From the NCBI RefSeq assembly GCF_023062595.1, contig NZ_JALLAN010000001.1, forward strand, positions 1 to 64,000: a stretch of DNA of 64,000 nt, given 5' to 3'. The DNA comes from Arthrobacter rhizosphaerae. GTDB taxonomy: Bacteria; Actinomycetota; Actinomycetes; Actinomycetales; Micrococcaceae. Both the position numbers and the translations under genes were made by a program. Below the pieces are notes generated by a model. The model searched no databases, was not told the DNA's origin, and was given only the letters and a program-made list of their open reading frames with translations. Positions 43,080 to 51,427 of this stretch are shown here, one piece after another. The first letter of the stretch is position 1. Every line of letters starts with the position of its first letter.

Positions 43080-44021
43080 TTATTCTTTGACGCTTCCGGC
43101 CGAGAGGCCTGACTGCCAGTAGCGCTGCAGGAGCAGGAAGGCGGCGATGAGGGGCAGGATGGTGAGCAGCGATCCAGTAATGACGAGGTTGAAGATTGCT
43201 TCGCCTCCGGCGGTGGCGGCCTGGGCGTTCCAGGCGTTCAGCCCAAGCGTGAGCGGGTACCAGTCCGGGTTCTTCAGCATGATCAGCGGGAGGAAGTAGT
43301 TGTTCCACGTCGCGACCATCGTGAACAGCAACACAGTGACAATGCCGGGCGTCAGCAGGGGAAGGCACACTTGGAAGAACGTCCGGGCTTCGCTGGCTCC
43401 ATCGATGCGGGCGGACTCGAGGATCTCGGTGGGGATCGCTTCGGAAGCGAACGTCCACATGAGGTAAAGGCCGAACGGGGAGATCAGCGAGGGGATGATT
43501 ACGGCCCAGGGAGTGTTCGTCAGACCCATTTGGCTGAACATGAGGAAGGTCGGAACAGCCAATGCTGTACCCGGTACGGCGACGGCGCCGATAACGACGG
43601 CAAAGACACCTTTCTTGCCTGGGAAATCGAACTTCGCGAGCGCATAGCCGCCAAGCACGGCAAGGAAGGTGGCGCCCCCGGCGCCGAGAACTACGTACAG
43701 GACAGTGTTGGCGAGCCAACGGAGGAATATGCCGCCATCATAAGTGGCAGTTCGGACGATGTTGTCCCACAGGGCGAAGTCGTTGTCGAACCAGAGGCCG
43801 AAGGAGCTGAAAAGTCCTTCCTGGGTTTTGGTGGAGTTGACGAGCAGCCAGAACAGCGGCGCAAGACTGTAAAGGAGGACCAACCCCATGGCGAGGGTCA
43901 GCCCAATGCTTCGCCGTGATCGGCGTTTCGGGGCAGCTCGAGGGGACCGGAGCCGCACGGGGGAAGCGGTTCGTCCGGCCGGCGGGATGGTGCCGGGGCG
44001 GGTGGCCGTGGGGGTGCTCAT
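43080..44021 (-). CDS. CUT1 sugar ABC importer permease, MalG type
   Basis: 313 residues with a basic N-terminus and six hydrophobic segments. The ATPase-docking EAA loop reads EILESARIDGASEARTFFQVCLPLLTPGI, as in MalG/ThuG permeases. It starts 2 bases after the stop of the MalF-type permease gene. No ATPase gene is in the cluster, so it should use a shared MsiK-type ATPase. Confidence 0.92.
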   Translation of the reverse strand: MSTPTATRPGTIPPAGRTASPVRLRSPRAAPKRRSRRSIGLTLAMGLVLLYSLAPLFWLLVNSTKTQEGLFSSFGLWFDNDFALWDNIVRTATYDGGIFLRWLANTVLYVVLGAGGATFLAVLGGYALAKFDFPGKKGVFAVVIGAVAVPGTALAVPTFLMFSQMGLTNTPWAVIIPSLISPFGLYLMWTFASEAIPTEILESARIDGASEARTFFQVCLPLLTPGIVTVLLFTMVATWNNYFLPLIMLKNPDWYPLTLGLNAWNAQAATAGGEAIFNLVITGSLLTILPLIAAFLLLQRYWQSGLSAGSVKE

Positions 44022-44023
44022 GG

Positions 44024-44950
44024 TCAGCGTTCCTTTCGCATGCCGCGAACCTGGACGGCGAAGGCGATTGCCATCGTGAGCAGGCCCATGATGATGGCAA
44101 CTGTGGCGGAGTAGTTGTACTGCTGGCCTGAGAAGGAGAGGGAGTAGGCGTACAGATTGGGGGTGAAGAATGTGGAAATGGTGTTTGGTGACAGGCTCTT
44201 GAGGATGCTCGGTTCGTTGAAGAGCTGGAAGCTTCCGATGACGGAGAAAATCGTCGCAACCACAATGGCGCCTCGGATGGCCGGCAGTTTGATGGCTGTA
44301 ATGACCCTGAGCTGCCCCGCCCCGTCGATTTCGGCTGCCTCATAGAGCGACTTCGGAATCACCGTAAGCGCGGAGAAGAAGATCAGCATGTTGTAGCCGA
44401 TGAACTCCCACGTCACGATGTTCCCGATCGAGAGAAGGACGAGTTCGGCGGACAGCGGGCTCGGCAGTGACAGCCCGAACGCCTGATTAATGTTCCCGAC
44501 CAAGCCGAAGCGTGTTCCGTACATGAATCCCCACATAAGGGCAGCCACCACAGCGGGTACTGCATAGGGCAGGAAGATCGAAATGCGGAAGAAGGACTTC
44601 CCGTACAAGCGGCCGCTGTCCAGCGCCAGGGCCACAAGCAGCGCGATAAAGAGCATCACCGGTACCTGGACGGTAAGGAATAGTGAGACCCGGCCCAGGG
44701 CAGACCAGAACTGCGGATCAGTCAGGGCGCGGACGTAATTGTCCAGGCCAACGAAGCTGGTCCCGCCGATGAGTTGGTTCCGGAAGACGCTCAGGTAGAT
44801 CGAGTACGTGATTGGCGCGAGGAATACCAGGGCAAACACCGCCATAAAAGGTCCGATGAACCACCATCCTGTCCAGGCTCGCCGGCGGGGTCTCCGCGTG
44901 ACTGCATCGGAAGCCGCGGGCGCGGCCAGCGTAGGGGACGCCATTGTCAT
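44024..44950 (-). CDS. CUT1 sugar ABC importer permease, MalF type
   Basis: 308 residues with six predicted membrane helices. FVGLDNYVRALTDPQFWSALGRVSLF is the MalF-type outer segment and KSLYEAAEIDGAGQLRVITAIKLPAIRG the ATPase-docking EAA loop. First gene of the operon; AAAGGA 8 bases upstream fixes the ATG. Its promoter region is shared with the divergent LacI gene and has two matched palindromes. Confidence 0.92.
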   Translation of the reverse strand: MTMASPTLAAPAASDAVTRRPRRRAWTGWWFIGPFMAVFALVFLAPITYSIYLSVFRNQLIGGTSFVGLDNYVRALTDPQFWSALGRVSLFLTVQVPVMLFIALLVALALDSGRLYGKSFFRISIFLPYAVPAVVAALMWGFMYGTRFGLVGNINQAFGLSLPSPLSAELVLLSIGNIVTWEFIGYNMLIFFSALTVIPKSLYEAAEIDGAGQLRVITAIKLPAIRGAIVVATIFSVIGSFQLFNEPSILKSLSPNTISTFFTPNLYAYSLSFSGQQYNYSATVAIIMGLLTMAIAFAVQVRGMRKER

Positions 44951-44991
44951 GAAAGGTCCTTTGCGTTCTCAGGTGAGTGGAAGCAGGGCTT

Positions 44992-45005
44992 TGGTTACGT
45001 AAACA
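44992..45005. promoter_or_regulatory. LacI-type operator candidate, site 1
   Basis: TGGTTACGTAAACA differs at one position from the perfect palindrome 33 bases away. It lies 42 bases upstream of the MalF-type permease ATG, with the central CG typical of LacI/GalR operators. Confidence 0.75.
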
Positions 45006-45024
45006 TAGTTCGGCCCGTAATAAG

Positions 45025-45038
45025 TGTTTACGTAAACA
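45025..45038. promoter_or_regulatory. LacI-type operator candidate, site 2
   Basis: TGTTTACGTAAACA is a perfect 14-bp palindrome centred on CG, ending 21 bases before the LacI start codon. Its centre lies 33 bases (about three helical turns) from site 1, suited to cooperative binding or a short loop. Confidence 0.8.
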
Positions 45039-45058
45039 TGATTGGGTACGATGTTGGC

Positions 45059-46222
45059 ATGCTCACAAAGTCTGGTCAACCTCGCGGTCACAGCGGCCCC
45101 GGTCACAGTGTCACAAATCCGGACGGGTCACAGGGCCAGGATGACGACTCCGAAGGACGCCCTGCTGCCGGGGAAGCCCGGCCAGGGTCTGCCCCCAGGG
45201 ACCGGAAGCGGCGCGTGTCCATGGCTGATGTGGCAAAGCTGGCTGGCGTGTCCTCACAGACGGTCTCCAGGGTATCCAATGGCAGCCCGGACGTCATTGA
45301 GGTGACCCGCCAGCAGGTCATCTCCGCCATGAATGAGCTCGGATACCGGCCCAACAGTGCTGCAAGGGCGCTGAAGCGGGGCAGCTTCCGCACCATCGGC
45401 GTTATCCTCTTCTCCCTCTCCTCGATCGGCAATGTCAGGACTTTGGAGGCCATTGCCCTGCATGCCGCCACAAAGGATTTCGCCATCACGCTCATCCCGG
45501 TGACAGCACCGACCCAGGCCGAAGTTCAGGGGGCGTTCTCCCGCATGGGCGAGCTGGCCGTCGACGGCGTTATCGCCATCATGGAGATCCATCTCCTGGA
45601 TGCTGCGACAGTCTCGGTTCCGCCGGGAGTCAAGGTCGTCGTCGTGGATTCCAATGCCGGTGAGACGTACAGCGTGGTCGATACGGATCAGGCCGACGGC
45701 GCGCATAAGGCCGTGGAACACCTTCTTGAACTGGGCCATCAGACTGTCTGGCATGTGGCCGGACCGGAGGAATCGTTTGCGAGCGGGCGGCGCCAGCAGG
45801 CCTGGCGTGAAACCCTGCTCGCCCACGGTAAGGAAGTGCCGCCGGTGGTGCGTGGAGACTGGTCAGCCGAGTCGGGCTACGAAGCCGGACTCTGGCTCGC
45901 CGGGCAGGAGGGCTGCACGGCAGTTTTCACGGCCAACGATCACATGGCACTCGGCGTCCTCCGCGCATTCCGGGAGAAGGGCAAGGCAGTCCCCGAGGAC
46001 ATCAGTCTGGTGGGATTCGACGACGTGCCGGAAGCGTCGTCCTACAGCCCGCCCCTGACGACAGTTCACCAGGACTTTGCGCAGGTAGGGCACCGCTGCG
46101 TGGACGATGTCCTCCGCCAGATCCGGAGCAATTCCACCGAGCCCGGTATGACTCTCGTACCCACGAACCTTGTGGTGCGCCAGAGCACGGCGGCGCCGCG
46201 GGACATCGACGTCAGTGCGTGA
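45059..46222 (+). CDS. LacI-family transcriptional regulator
   Basis: 387 residues. An unusual Ser/Gly/Asp-rich leader of about 54 residues precedes the HTH SMADVAKLAGVSSQTVSRVSNGSPDVIEVTRQQVISAMNELGY. The sugar-binding core follows (FRTIGVILFSLSSIGN; TAVFTANDHMALGVLRAF; ISLVGFDDVPEASSYSPPLTTVHQD). It likely represses the divergent CUT1 importer until its sugar binds. Starts at 45038, 45059 or 45221 (MADVAKL, no leader) are all possible; none has a clear ribosome site. Its 3' end overlaps the convergent epimerase gene by 11 bases. Confidence 0.88.
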   Translation: MLTKSGQPRGHSGPGHSVTNPDGSQGQDDDSEGRPAAGEARPGSAPRDRKRRVSMADVAKLAGVSSQTVSRVSNGSPDVIEVTRQQVISAMNELGYRPNSAARALKRGSFRTIGVILFSLSSIGNVRTLEAIALHAATKDFAITLIPVTAPTQAEVQGAFSRMGELAVDGVIAIMEIHLLDAATVSVPPGVKVVVVDSNAGETYSVVDTDQADGAHKAVEHLLELGHQTVWHVAGPEESFASGRRQQAWRETLLAHGKEVPPVVRGDWSAESGYEAGLWLAGQEGCTAVFTANDHMALGVLRAFREKGKAVPEDISLVGFDDVPEASSYSPPLTTVHQDFAQVGHRCVDDVLRQIRSNSTEPGMTLVPTNLVVRQSTAAPRDIDVSA

Positions 46223-47237
46223 GTACTTTCAGGTGCTCATCTTCGGCCGCGTAGTCGAAGCGTCCCTCGAAGAAGGGCAGATTCTGGGCTCCTGCGCCGT
46301 CTCTCTGGAAGGTGCCAGCTAGCCAATCGAGGGTTTCGGCCGCGGTCTGCGCGTACGTTCCCACTGGAACATAGCCGAGTTCGGAAGCGGCGCTCATGTC
46401 CAGCACCATCGGCGAGGCGCTGTCCCAAGGCGTCCGTCCGACGTCGGACGTGGGGTCCTCTTCCAATAGCACTTCCCTCCAGGAGTACCGGAAATGCCGC
46501 GCTGCGGCGCGCGCAATCTCCAGGACAGTCGGCGCATCAGGATCTGCTCCGTTGAGCACACGGGCTCCGGGCAGCCCTGCGACAGTTTCGATCAGTGCTG
46601 CGACGTTTACGGCGGCGCTGGTGTGATCGATTGACTTCCCTCCGTTCCGGAGGAAAATTGCGGAGCGACGGTCCAGGATCCGCTTCACGAAGAACCATTC
46701 GCGAGCGGGAGCTGCACCTTGGCCATGAACTTTTGAGGCCCTGATGACAGTGACCGGATTCCCGCTGTCCAGGAAGGCTTGTTCTGCGGCGACCTTGTTG
46801 GGTCCGTAGCCTTCGGCCGTCCTGTAGTCGCCACTTCCTGGAGGTATGGTCGGATTCGTCTCAGAGATGGGGCCATGGAATTGCGGGCGAACCTCAGAGT
46901 TGACGTGCCGGCCATCGTTGTCGATGTACACGGCCTTGCTTGAGATCATGACGGTTGACCCGATGGACCCCAGGAACGGGATCACGAGCCGGGCGTCGGC
47001 GGCAGTGAAGGCAAGGCAATCAACCAGCAGATCGGCGCCATCGTTCAGGGCTGACCGGAGTGACGATGCATCCATCCGGTCCAGGATCTGGTGCCTGGCA
47101 CCCTTGGCTTCCAGATCCGCGGGCATCCGTCCAGGGTTCCGGCTGCACACATCGACCTGCCAGCCAGCGGCCAGCAGTCTGCGCGCCGCAGCCTGCCCGA
47201 TAACCCCGGTTCCTCCCAAAATTACAGCTTTAGACAT
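46212..47237 (-). CDS. NAD-dependent epimerase/reductase (extended SDR-like)
   Basis: 341 residues. MSKAVILGGTGVIGQAAARRLLAAGW is the Rossmann GGTGxIG motif. GYGPNKVAAEQAFL contains the YxxxK catalytic pair in the form YGPNK, and a Ser is found in STVMISSKAVY. C-terminal substrate-binding region with DPDAPTVLEIARAAARHFRY. It probably acts on a nucleotide sugar or related keto compound. It overlaps the convergent LacI gene by 11 bases. Confidence 0.82.
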   Translation of the reverse strand: MSKAVILGGTGVIGQAAARRLLAAGWQVDVCSRNPGRMPADLEAKGARHQILDRMDASSLRSALNDGADLLVDCLAFTAADARLVIPFLGSIGSTVMISSKAVYIDNDGRHVNSEVRPQFHGPISETNPTIPPGSGDYRTAEGYGPNKVAAEQAFLDSGNPVTVIRASKVHGQGAAPAREWFFVKRILDRRSAIFLRNGGKSIDHTSAAVNVAALIETVAGLPGARVLNGADPDAPTVLEIARAAARHFRYSWREVLLEEDPTSDVGRTPWDSASPMVLDMSAASELGYVPVGTYAQTAAETLDWLAGTFQRDGAGAQNLPFFEGRFDYAAEDEHLKVLTH

Positions 47238-47254
47238 CCCCCGACTCTATCGGC

Positions 47255-48136
47255 TCAGCTGCTGCCTCCCGCCCCTCCCGTGGCCGTAGACGTCGGGCCC
47301 TCGGTAGCTTCCTCAAGTTCCGTGCCCGACGGCGACGGCTCGGATGTGTTGCCGGGCCCGGTCCCTGTCGGGGACGGGGAGACGCTTGCTGTGCTGGTGG
47401 GTGAGCTTGTGGTTGTCGGTGAGGAAGCGTCGTCGGCCTTGTCCAGGACTTCGTTGATGAGTTTCTCCAGTTCCTTCTGGTCATCGTCGCCGAGGGCGGC
47501 TCCGCTCTTCGTAGCCACGACGAGCAGCCTGTCCTTCCCGGCGGAAACCTGCATCAGCATGTCCGATGTGCCTTCGCCACGGGTGCTGAGCGTGGCGAAC
47601 GTTTCGTCCGCGTCAGTTTCGGCCTGGAGTTCTTCACTTTTAACATCGAGCCGTTGGCCTGCGACGTCGACAGTGAACTGGGCGCATTCGCCCATCTTTC
47701 CCCGGATATCCCTGACCAGTGACTCGGCGTCGGCTCCGTCCGGGCCGGACTGTGCTGACAAGGTGCGGGGTTCCTCACTCTCGGAAATAGCCACGGCTAC
47801 TTCGCCATTTTCCACGCTCTCGAGCAACCCGGCAGTGGCAATGGACCTGCAGCCGCCGGGATTCACGGTTGCTGTTCCCATCAGGAGCCGCGCAATCCGC
47901 TCACCCTGGTCAACCTGGTCCGGGGAGTAGAGCCGGAGCTCGTTCCCGTCGTCGTCCTTTACTCCTGACACCAGATCCCGGAGCTCTTCCTCGCTGTAGA
48001 CCTTGCTTTGCGCCTCTGTGGGGGTGGGACTGCCGGGGCTGGTGGTGCCTGACCCGCCACCTCCGGTGCAGGAGGACAGGGCGACGGCGGCCGCCGCAGC
48101 AATACTGAGCACGGACAAGTTCTTCACTTGAACCAC
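47255..48136 (-). CDS. Putative secreted lipoprotein
   Basis: 293 residues. Signal peptide with lipobox ALSSC (Cys23), then a Gly/Thr/Ser/Pro linker, a folded central part (about 45-235, containing two Cys in PGGCRSIA and MGECAQF that could form a disulfide) and a long Thr/Ser/Pro tail (235-293) of wall-spanning type. The central part resembles sensor-like or DUF-type extracytoplasmic domains of actinobacterial lipoproteins, but no family is certain. GTG start. The next gene begins 17 bases after its stop. Confidence 0.72.
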   Translation of the reverse strand: MVQVKNLSVLSIAAAAAVALSSCTGGGGSGTTSPGSPTPTEAQSKVYSEEELRDLVSGVKDDDGNELRLYSPDQVDQGERIARLLMGTATVNPGGCRSIATAGLLESVENGEVAVAISESEEPRTLSAQSGPDGADAESLVRDIRGKMGECAQFTVDVAGQRLDVKSEELQAETDADETFATLSTRGEGTSDMLMQVSAGKDRLLVVATKSGAALGDDDQKELEKLINEVLDKADDASSPTTTSSPTSTASVSPSPTGTGPGNTSEPSPSGTELEEATEGPTSTATGGAGGSS

Positions 48137-48267
48137 CCCTAAATAATCGAAAGCATGCTTATGAATTCAAGATTAGGGCTGATCGCTGTGCCGGCATAGA
48201 ACTTCCGGGGCTGTAGGAGTTTTTTGTATTCAGACCGTGACGTTGCCGCAGCGGGGGTGATTGAGAC

Positions 48268-48648
48268 TCATTTTTCGTCTTCGACGTCCTGGACGGATCG
48301 GGATAGCAGACAGAACTCGTTTCCCTCGGGATCGCTTAGGACCACCCAACTGACGTCCCGTCCCTGGCCCACGTCTGTGCGCCGCGCACCGAGGGCGAGC
48401 AGCCGCTGGAGCTCCTCGCTGGTGGACACGCCGTCAGCCCGCAGGTCGAAATGCAGCCGGTTCTTGACGGTCTTGCCCTCGGGCACTGCGATGACATCAA
48501 TGGAAGGCCAGCTCGAATCGTGCGGTCCAATGCTGATGATGTCCGTATCCTCATCGACAACGTGCCACCCAAGGACGGCGCACCAGAAATCGGCCACCAC
48601 CTGTGGCTGGATCGCGTCGATGGCAATGACAGCTAATTGGCTCGGCAT
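48268..48648 (-). CDS. VOC/glyoxalase-like protein
   Basis: 126 residues of the vicinal-oxygen-chelate superfamily: VIAIDAIQPQVVADFWCAVLGWHVVDED opens the first beta-alpha-beta-beta-beta module, and KNRLHFDLRADGVSTSEELQRLLALGARR with WVVLSDPEGNEFCLLSR closes the second. It resembles the glyoxalase-like domain type of actinobacteria, often acting on drugs or small electrophiles. No ligand can be assigned. Confidence 0.85.
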   Translation of the reverse strand: MPSQLAVIAIDAIQPQVVADFWCAVLGWHVVDEDTDIISIGPHDSSWPSIDVIAVPEGKTVKNRLHFDLRADGVSTSEELQRLLALGARRTDVGQGRDVSWVVLSDPEGNEFCLLSRSVQDVEDEK

Positions 48649-48678
48649 GGCACCACGATACCCACCGTGGCGGGGACA

Positions 48679-49635
48679 TTACACAGCCCTTGCCCACCCG
48701 GCAGGATCGTCGCCGGGCGGGATGGCATTGATTCCCTGCCACAGCGTAAGTGCGTGCAGCCATTGCCGTTCAAGCCGAGTAAGTGGCCGCACTGATTCGT
48801 ATCCGTGCAGAAAGGCCTCGCGGACGCTGGCTGGTGTTGGTTGCCAGTTGGTGAACCGGGTTCCGAGGTAGATGGAAGCGTTCGCGAGGTCGCTGACGCA
48901 GTAGTCCAGGGCGACCTCGTCGAAGTCGAGAACTGCGATGATCTCAGTACCAGAGGTGAGCACGTTGGAGGCCCGGTAGTCGTTGTGGATCAGCTGCGGC
49001 TCTCGATCGATCTTCGGGAGCGACGCTATCCGGTCACGTAGTCTTGCGGACGCTGCCGGCGCCCTCCCGGTGTCCTGATGCTGTAGCCAGGCCTCTAGGC
49101 GCTGACGTAAATCCAGGGATCCACCTGTGTGTCGGCCTAACTTGGTCAGCCGGCTGTCTCTCTGCTTTGCCAAAGCGCCATGCAAGCGGGCCAGACATGC
49201 CCCAGCCGTTCGAACCGCTGTGTCAGCAGTGGTGTCAAGCAGTTCGCCGTTTATATGAGGTTGCACCGCGACGGACGAGGAATCGATGATCACCCGGTGC
49301 CTGCCATCAGTGGCCGCCAGCGGGGGCGCCACTGGCAGCCCTTCTTTGTGCAGCACATTAAGCAAATCCGCCGTTCCGGCAAATTTGACGAATTGATCCT
49401 GGTCCCGGGACCACTTTGCAACCAAGGCTCCGCGGTCTGTGCTGATCCATGCGATGGCGTTGTGGCCGCTGATGATAATTCGCTCGCACGTGTGGACCTC
49501 AATGGCCCAGGCGTTGGCAAGGACCTTGGTAAGCCAGCCGGCCGCTTCGTCGAAGCTGCCGAGGCCAAACCTGTTCTTTAGCGCGCTCTGCGGTTCGGTC
49601 GATTCCCACAGCATCGATAACCCGGTTGGAAACAT
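48679..49635 (-). CDS. Aminoglycoside phosphotransferase-like kinase (APH family)
   Basis: A 318-residue protein-kinase-like small-molecule kinase. HNDYRASN (217-224) is the Brenner motif with catalytic Asp, and VLDFDEV (237-239, DFD) the metal-binding motif. An N-lobe with LVAKWSRDQDQF holds the ATP Lys. Family members phosphorylate antibiotics, choline, homoserine or sugars; sequence alone does not show resistance. A start at 49614 (MLWEST) is also possible. A short gap separates it from the VOC gene on the same strand. Confidence 0.82.
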   Translation of the reverse strand: MFPTGLSMLWESTEPQSALKNRFGLGSFDEAAGWLTKVLANAWAIEVHTCERIIISGHNAIAWISTDRGALVAKWSRDQDQFVKFAGTADLLNVLHKEGLPVAPPLAATDGRHRVIIDSSSVAVQPHINGELLDTTADTAVRTAGACLARLHGALAKQRDSRLTKLGRHTGGSLDLRQRLEAWLQHQDTGRAPAASARLRDRIASLPKIDREPQLIHNDYRASNVLTSGTEIIAVLDFDEVALDYCVSDLANASIYLGTRFTNWQPTPASVREAFLHGYESVRPLTRLERQWLHALTLWQGINAIPPGDDPAGWARAV

Positions 49636-49723
49636 CTTCAGAAGTCTAATACTGCGGAGTTGATTGTCTTTGATATTGGGTCCGAAGGGATGATGTCATC
49701 TCGCTTGACCGGGCGGTAACGTC

Positions 49724-50209
49724 GTGACCGTGAGCTACTACGTCAGAGCGTTTTGTACCCATGGCGACCCTCCTCCGCTGGGGCCGGTCCTCGCATACTC
49801 CGCGGAACGTGGAGCCAGTCTCACGCTCGATCCCGAGATCAGCAATCCGGACGTCGACGACGGCGACTGGGAGCAGGTTGGCGTCGTCTACAAAGAGAAC
49901 AAGGCGTCGATCCTGTTCGAAGTCAATCGTGACGAGGGGGACGAGTCTCTCATGCGCGAAGAAATCGTCGAGTTCATAGAGTTGCTCGAGGATGTGCCCA
50001 AGGGTTGGAATCGAAGAAGGGTGGAGAAACATCTCCGGAAGACCCGGTTCATCGTTTCGGCACGGCTGCCGGTCTTCGACATTGACGACGATGGCTACGC
50101 GGCCTTGGGGCATGTCCTGACCTACTTGGTTGAGAACAACGGTGCAATGACCCAGGCCGATGGAGAGGGCTTTTACGAGGGCGGGAAGGTCATCCTCGTG
50201 CTCGACTAA
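49724..50209 (+). CDS. Protein of unknown function
   Basis: A 161-residue soluble, acidic protein. YYVRAFCTHGDPPPLGPVLAYSAERGASLTLDPE and WEQVGVVYKENKASILFEVNRDEG suggest an alternating beta/alpha fold; helices follow (LMREEIVEFIELLEDVPKGWNRRRVEKHLRKTRFIVSARL). No motif assigned. GTG start; a second GTG lies 6 bases in. Its stop overlaps the stop of the convergent TOPRIM gene (CTAA). Neighbours suggest a genomic accessory region, not an operon. Confidence 0.7.
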   Translation: MTVSYYVRAFCTHGDPPPLGPVLAYSAERGASLTLDPEISNPDVDDGDWEQVGVVYKENKASILFEVNRDEGDESLMREEIVEFIELLEDVPKGWNRRRVEKHLRKTRFIVSARLPVFDIDDDGYAALGHVLTYLVENNGAMTQADGEGFYEGGKVILVLD

Positions 50210-50781
50210 GTGTGATGTCCCTGCGGAGGCGCGGCAGGGGAGAACGATGCGACGAGGCGGGCGAGCGGCGGGGGTGCTTGTCCAGCTGGCAGTGCGTCGA
50301 CGAGCAGTCGCGCGTATCGGGCCTTGTTGCCGCTGCGTCCTCCAAAGAACCGGCGCAGCTGCGCCGTTACGGGACGCTCGCGCTGTGAAGGCTGGCGTTG
50401 GAGGATCCGGAACGATGCGAGCTCACCTTGAGCCTCGATGACGTTGAGTACGGCGTCGATCCCGAGGCAGCGGATGAGTTCGTCCTCCAGATCAACATCA
50501 CAGACCTGGAACCCAAGCTCGGCCAGCGAACCGGAACCAATACGTGCCCGTTCGAGCGCGCGGGCGACGCCACGAGCCTCCCCGGCATCACACAGACCAA
50601 GCAACCGGTTCCCTGGGGCGTCCGGGTGGCGGTCGAGGAAGTGGACGATGCTGGTGGCGCCTCCCATCGGCACGACGGTCACCCGCTCGGCCGTCAGGTC
50701 ATGGCCAAGGCGTAGCGCAAGAGTCTCTACAGCCACCCGGTCACTCTCGCCCTCAACCAACACCGTCGTCGTTGCGTGCAT
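50206..50781 (-). CDS. Stand-alone TOPRIM-domain protein
   Basis: A 191-residue protein beginning with a TOPRIM core: TTVLVEGESDRVAVETLALRLG (catalytic Glu10) and RLLGLCDAGEARGV (Asp65, with Glu68 where DxD is usual). The C-terminal helical part has QLRRFFGGRSGNKARYARLLVDAL. This resembles the TOPRIM half of OLD-family nucleases and the small TOPRIM nucleotidyl transferase/hydrolase-like proteins of actinobacteria, but no ATPase half is present. It may cleave nucleic acid with a partner or independently. ATG at 50781 begins at the domain; the longer frame is not domain-like. Confidence 0.78.
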   Translation of the reverse strand: MHATTTVLVEGESDRVAVETLALRLGHDLTAERVTVVPMGGATSIVHFLDRHPDAPGNRLLGLCDAGEARGVARALERARIGSGSLAELGFQVCDVDLEDELIRCLGIDAVLNVIEAQGELASFRILQRQPSQRERPVTAQLRRFFGGRSGNKARYARLLVDALPAGQAPPPLARLVASFSPAAPPQGHHT

Positions 50782-51091
50782 AGAACCAGTATGGCGAATG
50801 CCAGCCGGGAGATCTCTCGCGCCGCCGTCGACGTCTGGCTCAGTGCATAAAGCCACTACCATCGCTGTCGCGGTCGTACTTACCGCAACGAGTGCACCGC
50901 CTATAGCGGCCGCTGCCATCCTCTGAAGATTCTATGTGCCAGGCGTGGCGCAAATTGAGTTTGCACATGAGCATCTTGAGCATGGCGCTCTCCGTTCTGA
51001 CGCACGCATGCCCCGCAAACCGCGATCGCTACGTGAACAATCCCAAGTTTATGCGGGGCCTCCAACCTGGGCGATAGAGTTCTGACCACTC
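50782..51091. other. Intergenic stretch without a recognisable gene
   Basis: A 310-base stretch upstream of the TOPRIM gene and of the AT-richer orphan gene. It contains an exact CCCCGCA/TGCGGGG inverted pair (51011-51017 and 51052-51058) 34 bases upstream of the orphan gene. I see no ORF of convincing length on either strand, and no tRNA or terminator. Confidence 0.5.
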
Positions 51092-51427
51092 ATGAAAAAT
51101 AAAAACTACGAAAGTTACCTTGTTTCGCTGGTCAAAAGTTTCGATTATTCGATCTTGAGCGAGGCCGAATGGGATGCGCTAATGGACATTGACGTGTCAG
51201 ATAACGTGCAGCTGTCACAGGCGATTGGTGATGTTGTTAGGCCCGAATACGATTCGTGGGACGCGTCCTCCATGAACATGGCGAAGGAAGCTCTGGAAGC
51301 TTGCCTGGCGCTGCCCGATTACGATTTCGCACCGGTTCTCCGCAACGTTGAGATGCCCTTTGGTCCCATTCTGAATCCCCGGGCGTTTTTCATCCTCGTA
51401 CAGCAGGTAGTGCTCGAACCTTGGTGA
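51092..51427 (+). CDS. Orphan protein of lower GC, unknown function
   Basis: 111 residues, starting MKNKNYESYLVSLVKSFDYSILSEAEWDALMDIDVSD. Helical, acidic, without signal or membrane segment. Its opening codons are AT-rich (AAA, AAT, AAC, TAC, AAA), unlike the surrounding genes, which suggests transfer. Its 3' end overlaps the 3' end of the convergent alpha-galactosidase gene by 38 bases, so the end may be truncated or rewritten by a fusion event. The composition resembles immunity-type small proteins, but no family match is claimed. No ribosome site is obvious. Confidence 0.55.
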   Translation: MKNKNYESYLVSLVKSFDYSILSEAEWDALMDIDVSDNVQLSQAIGDVVRPEYDSWDASSMNMAKEALEACLALPDYDFAPVLRNVEMPFGPILNPRAFFILVQQVVLEPW

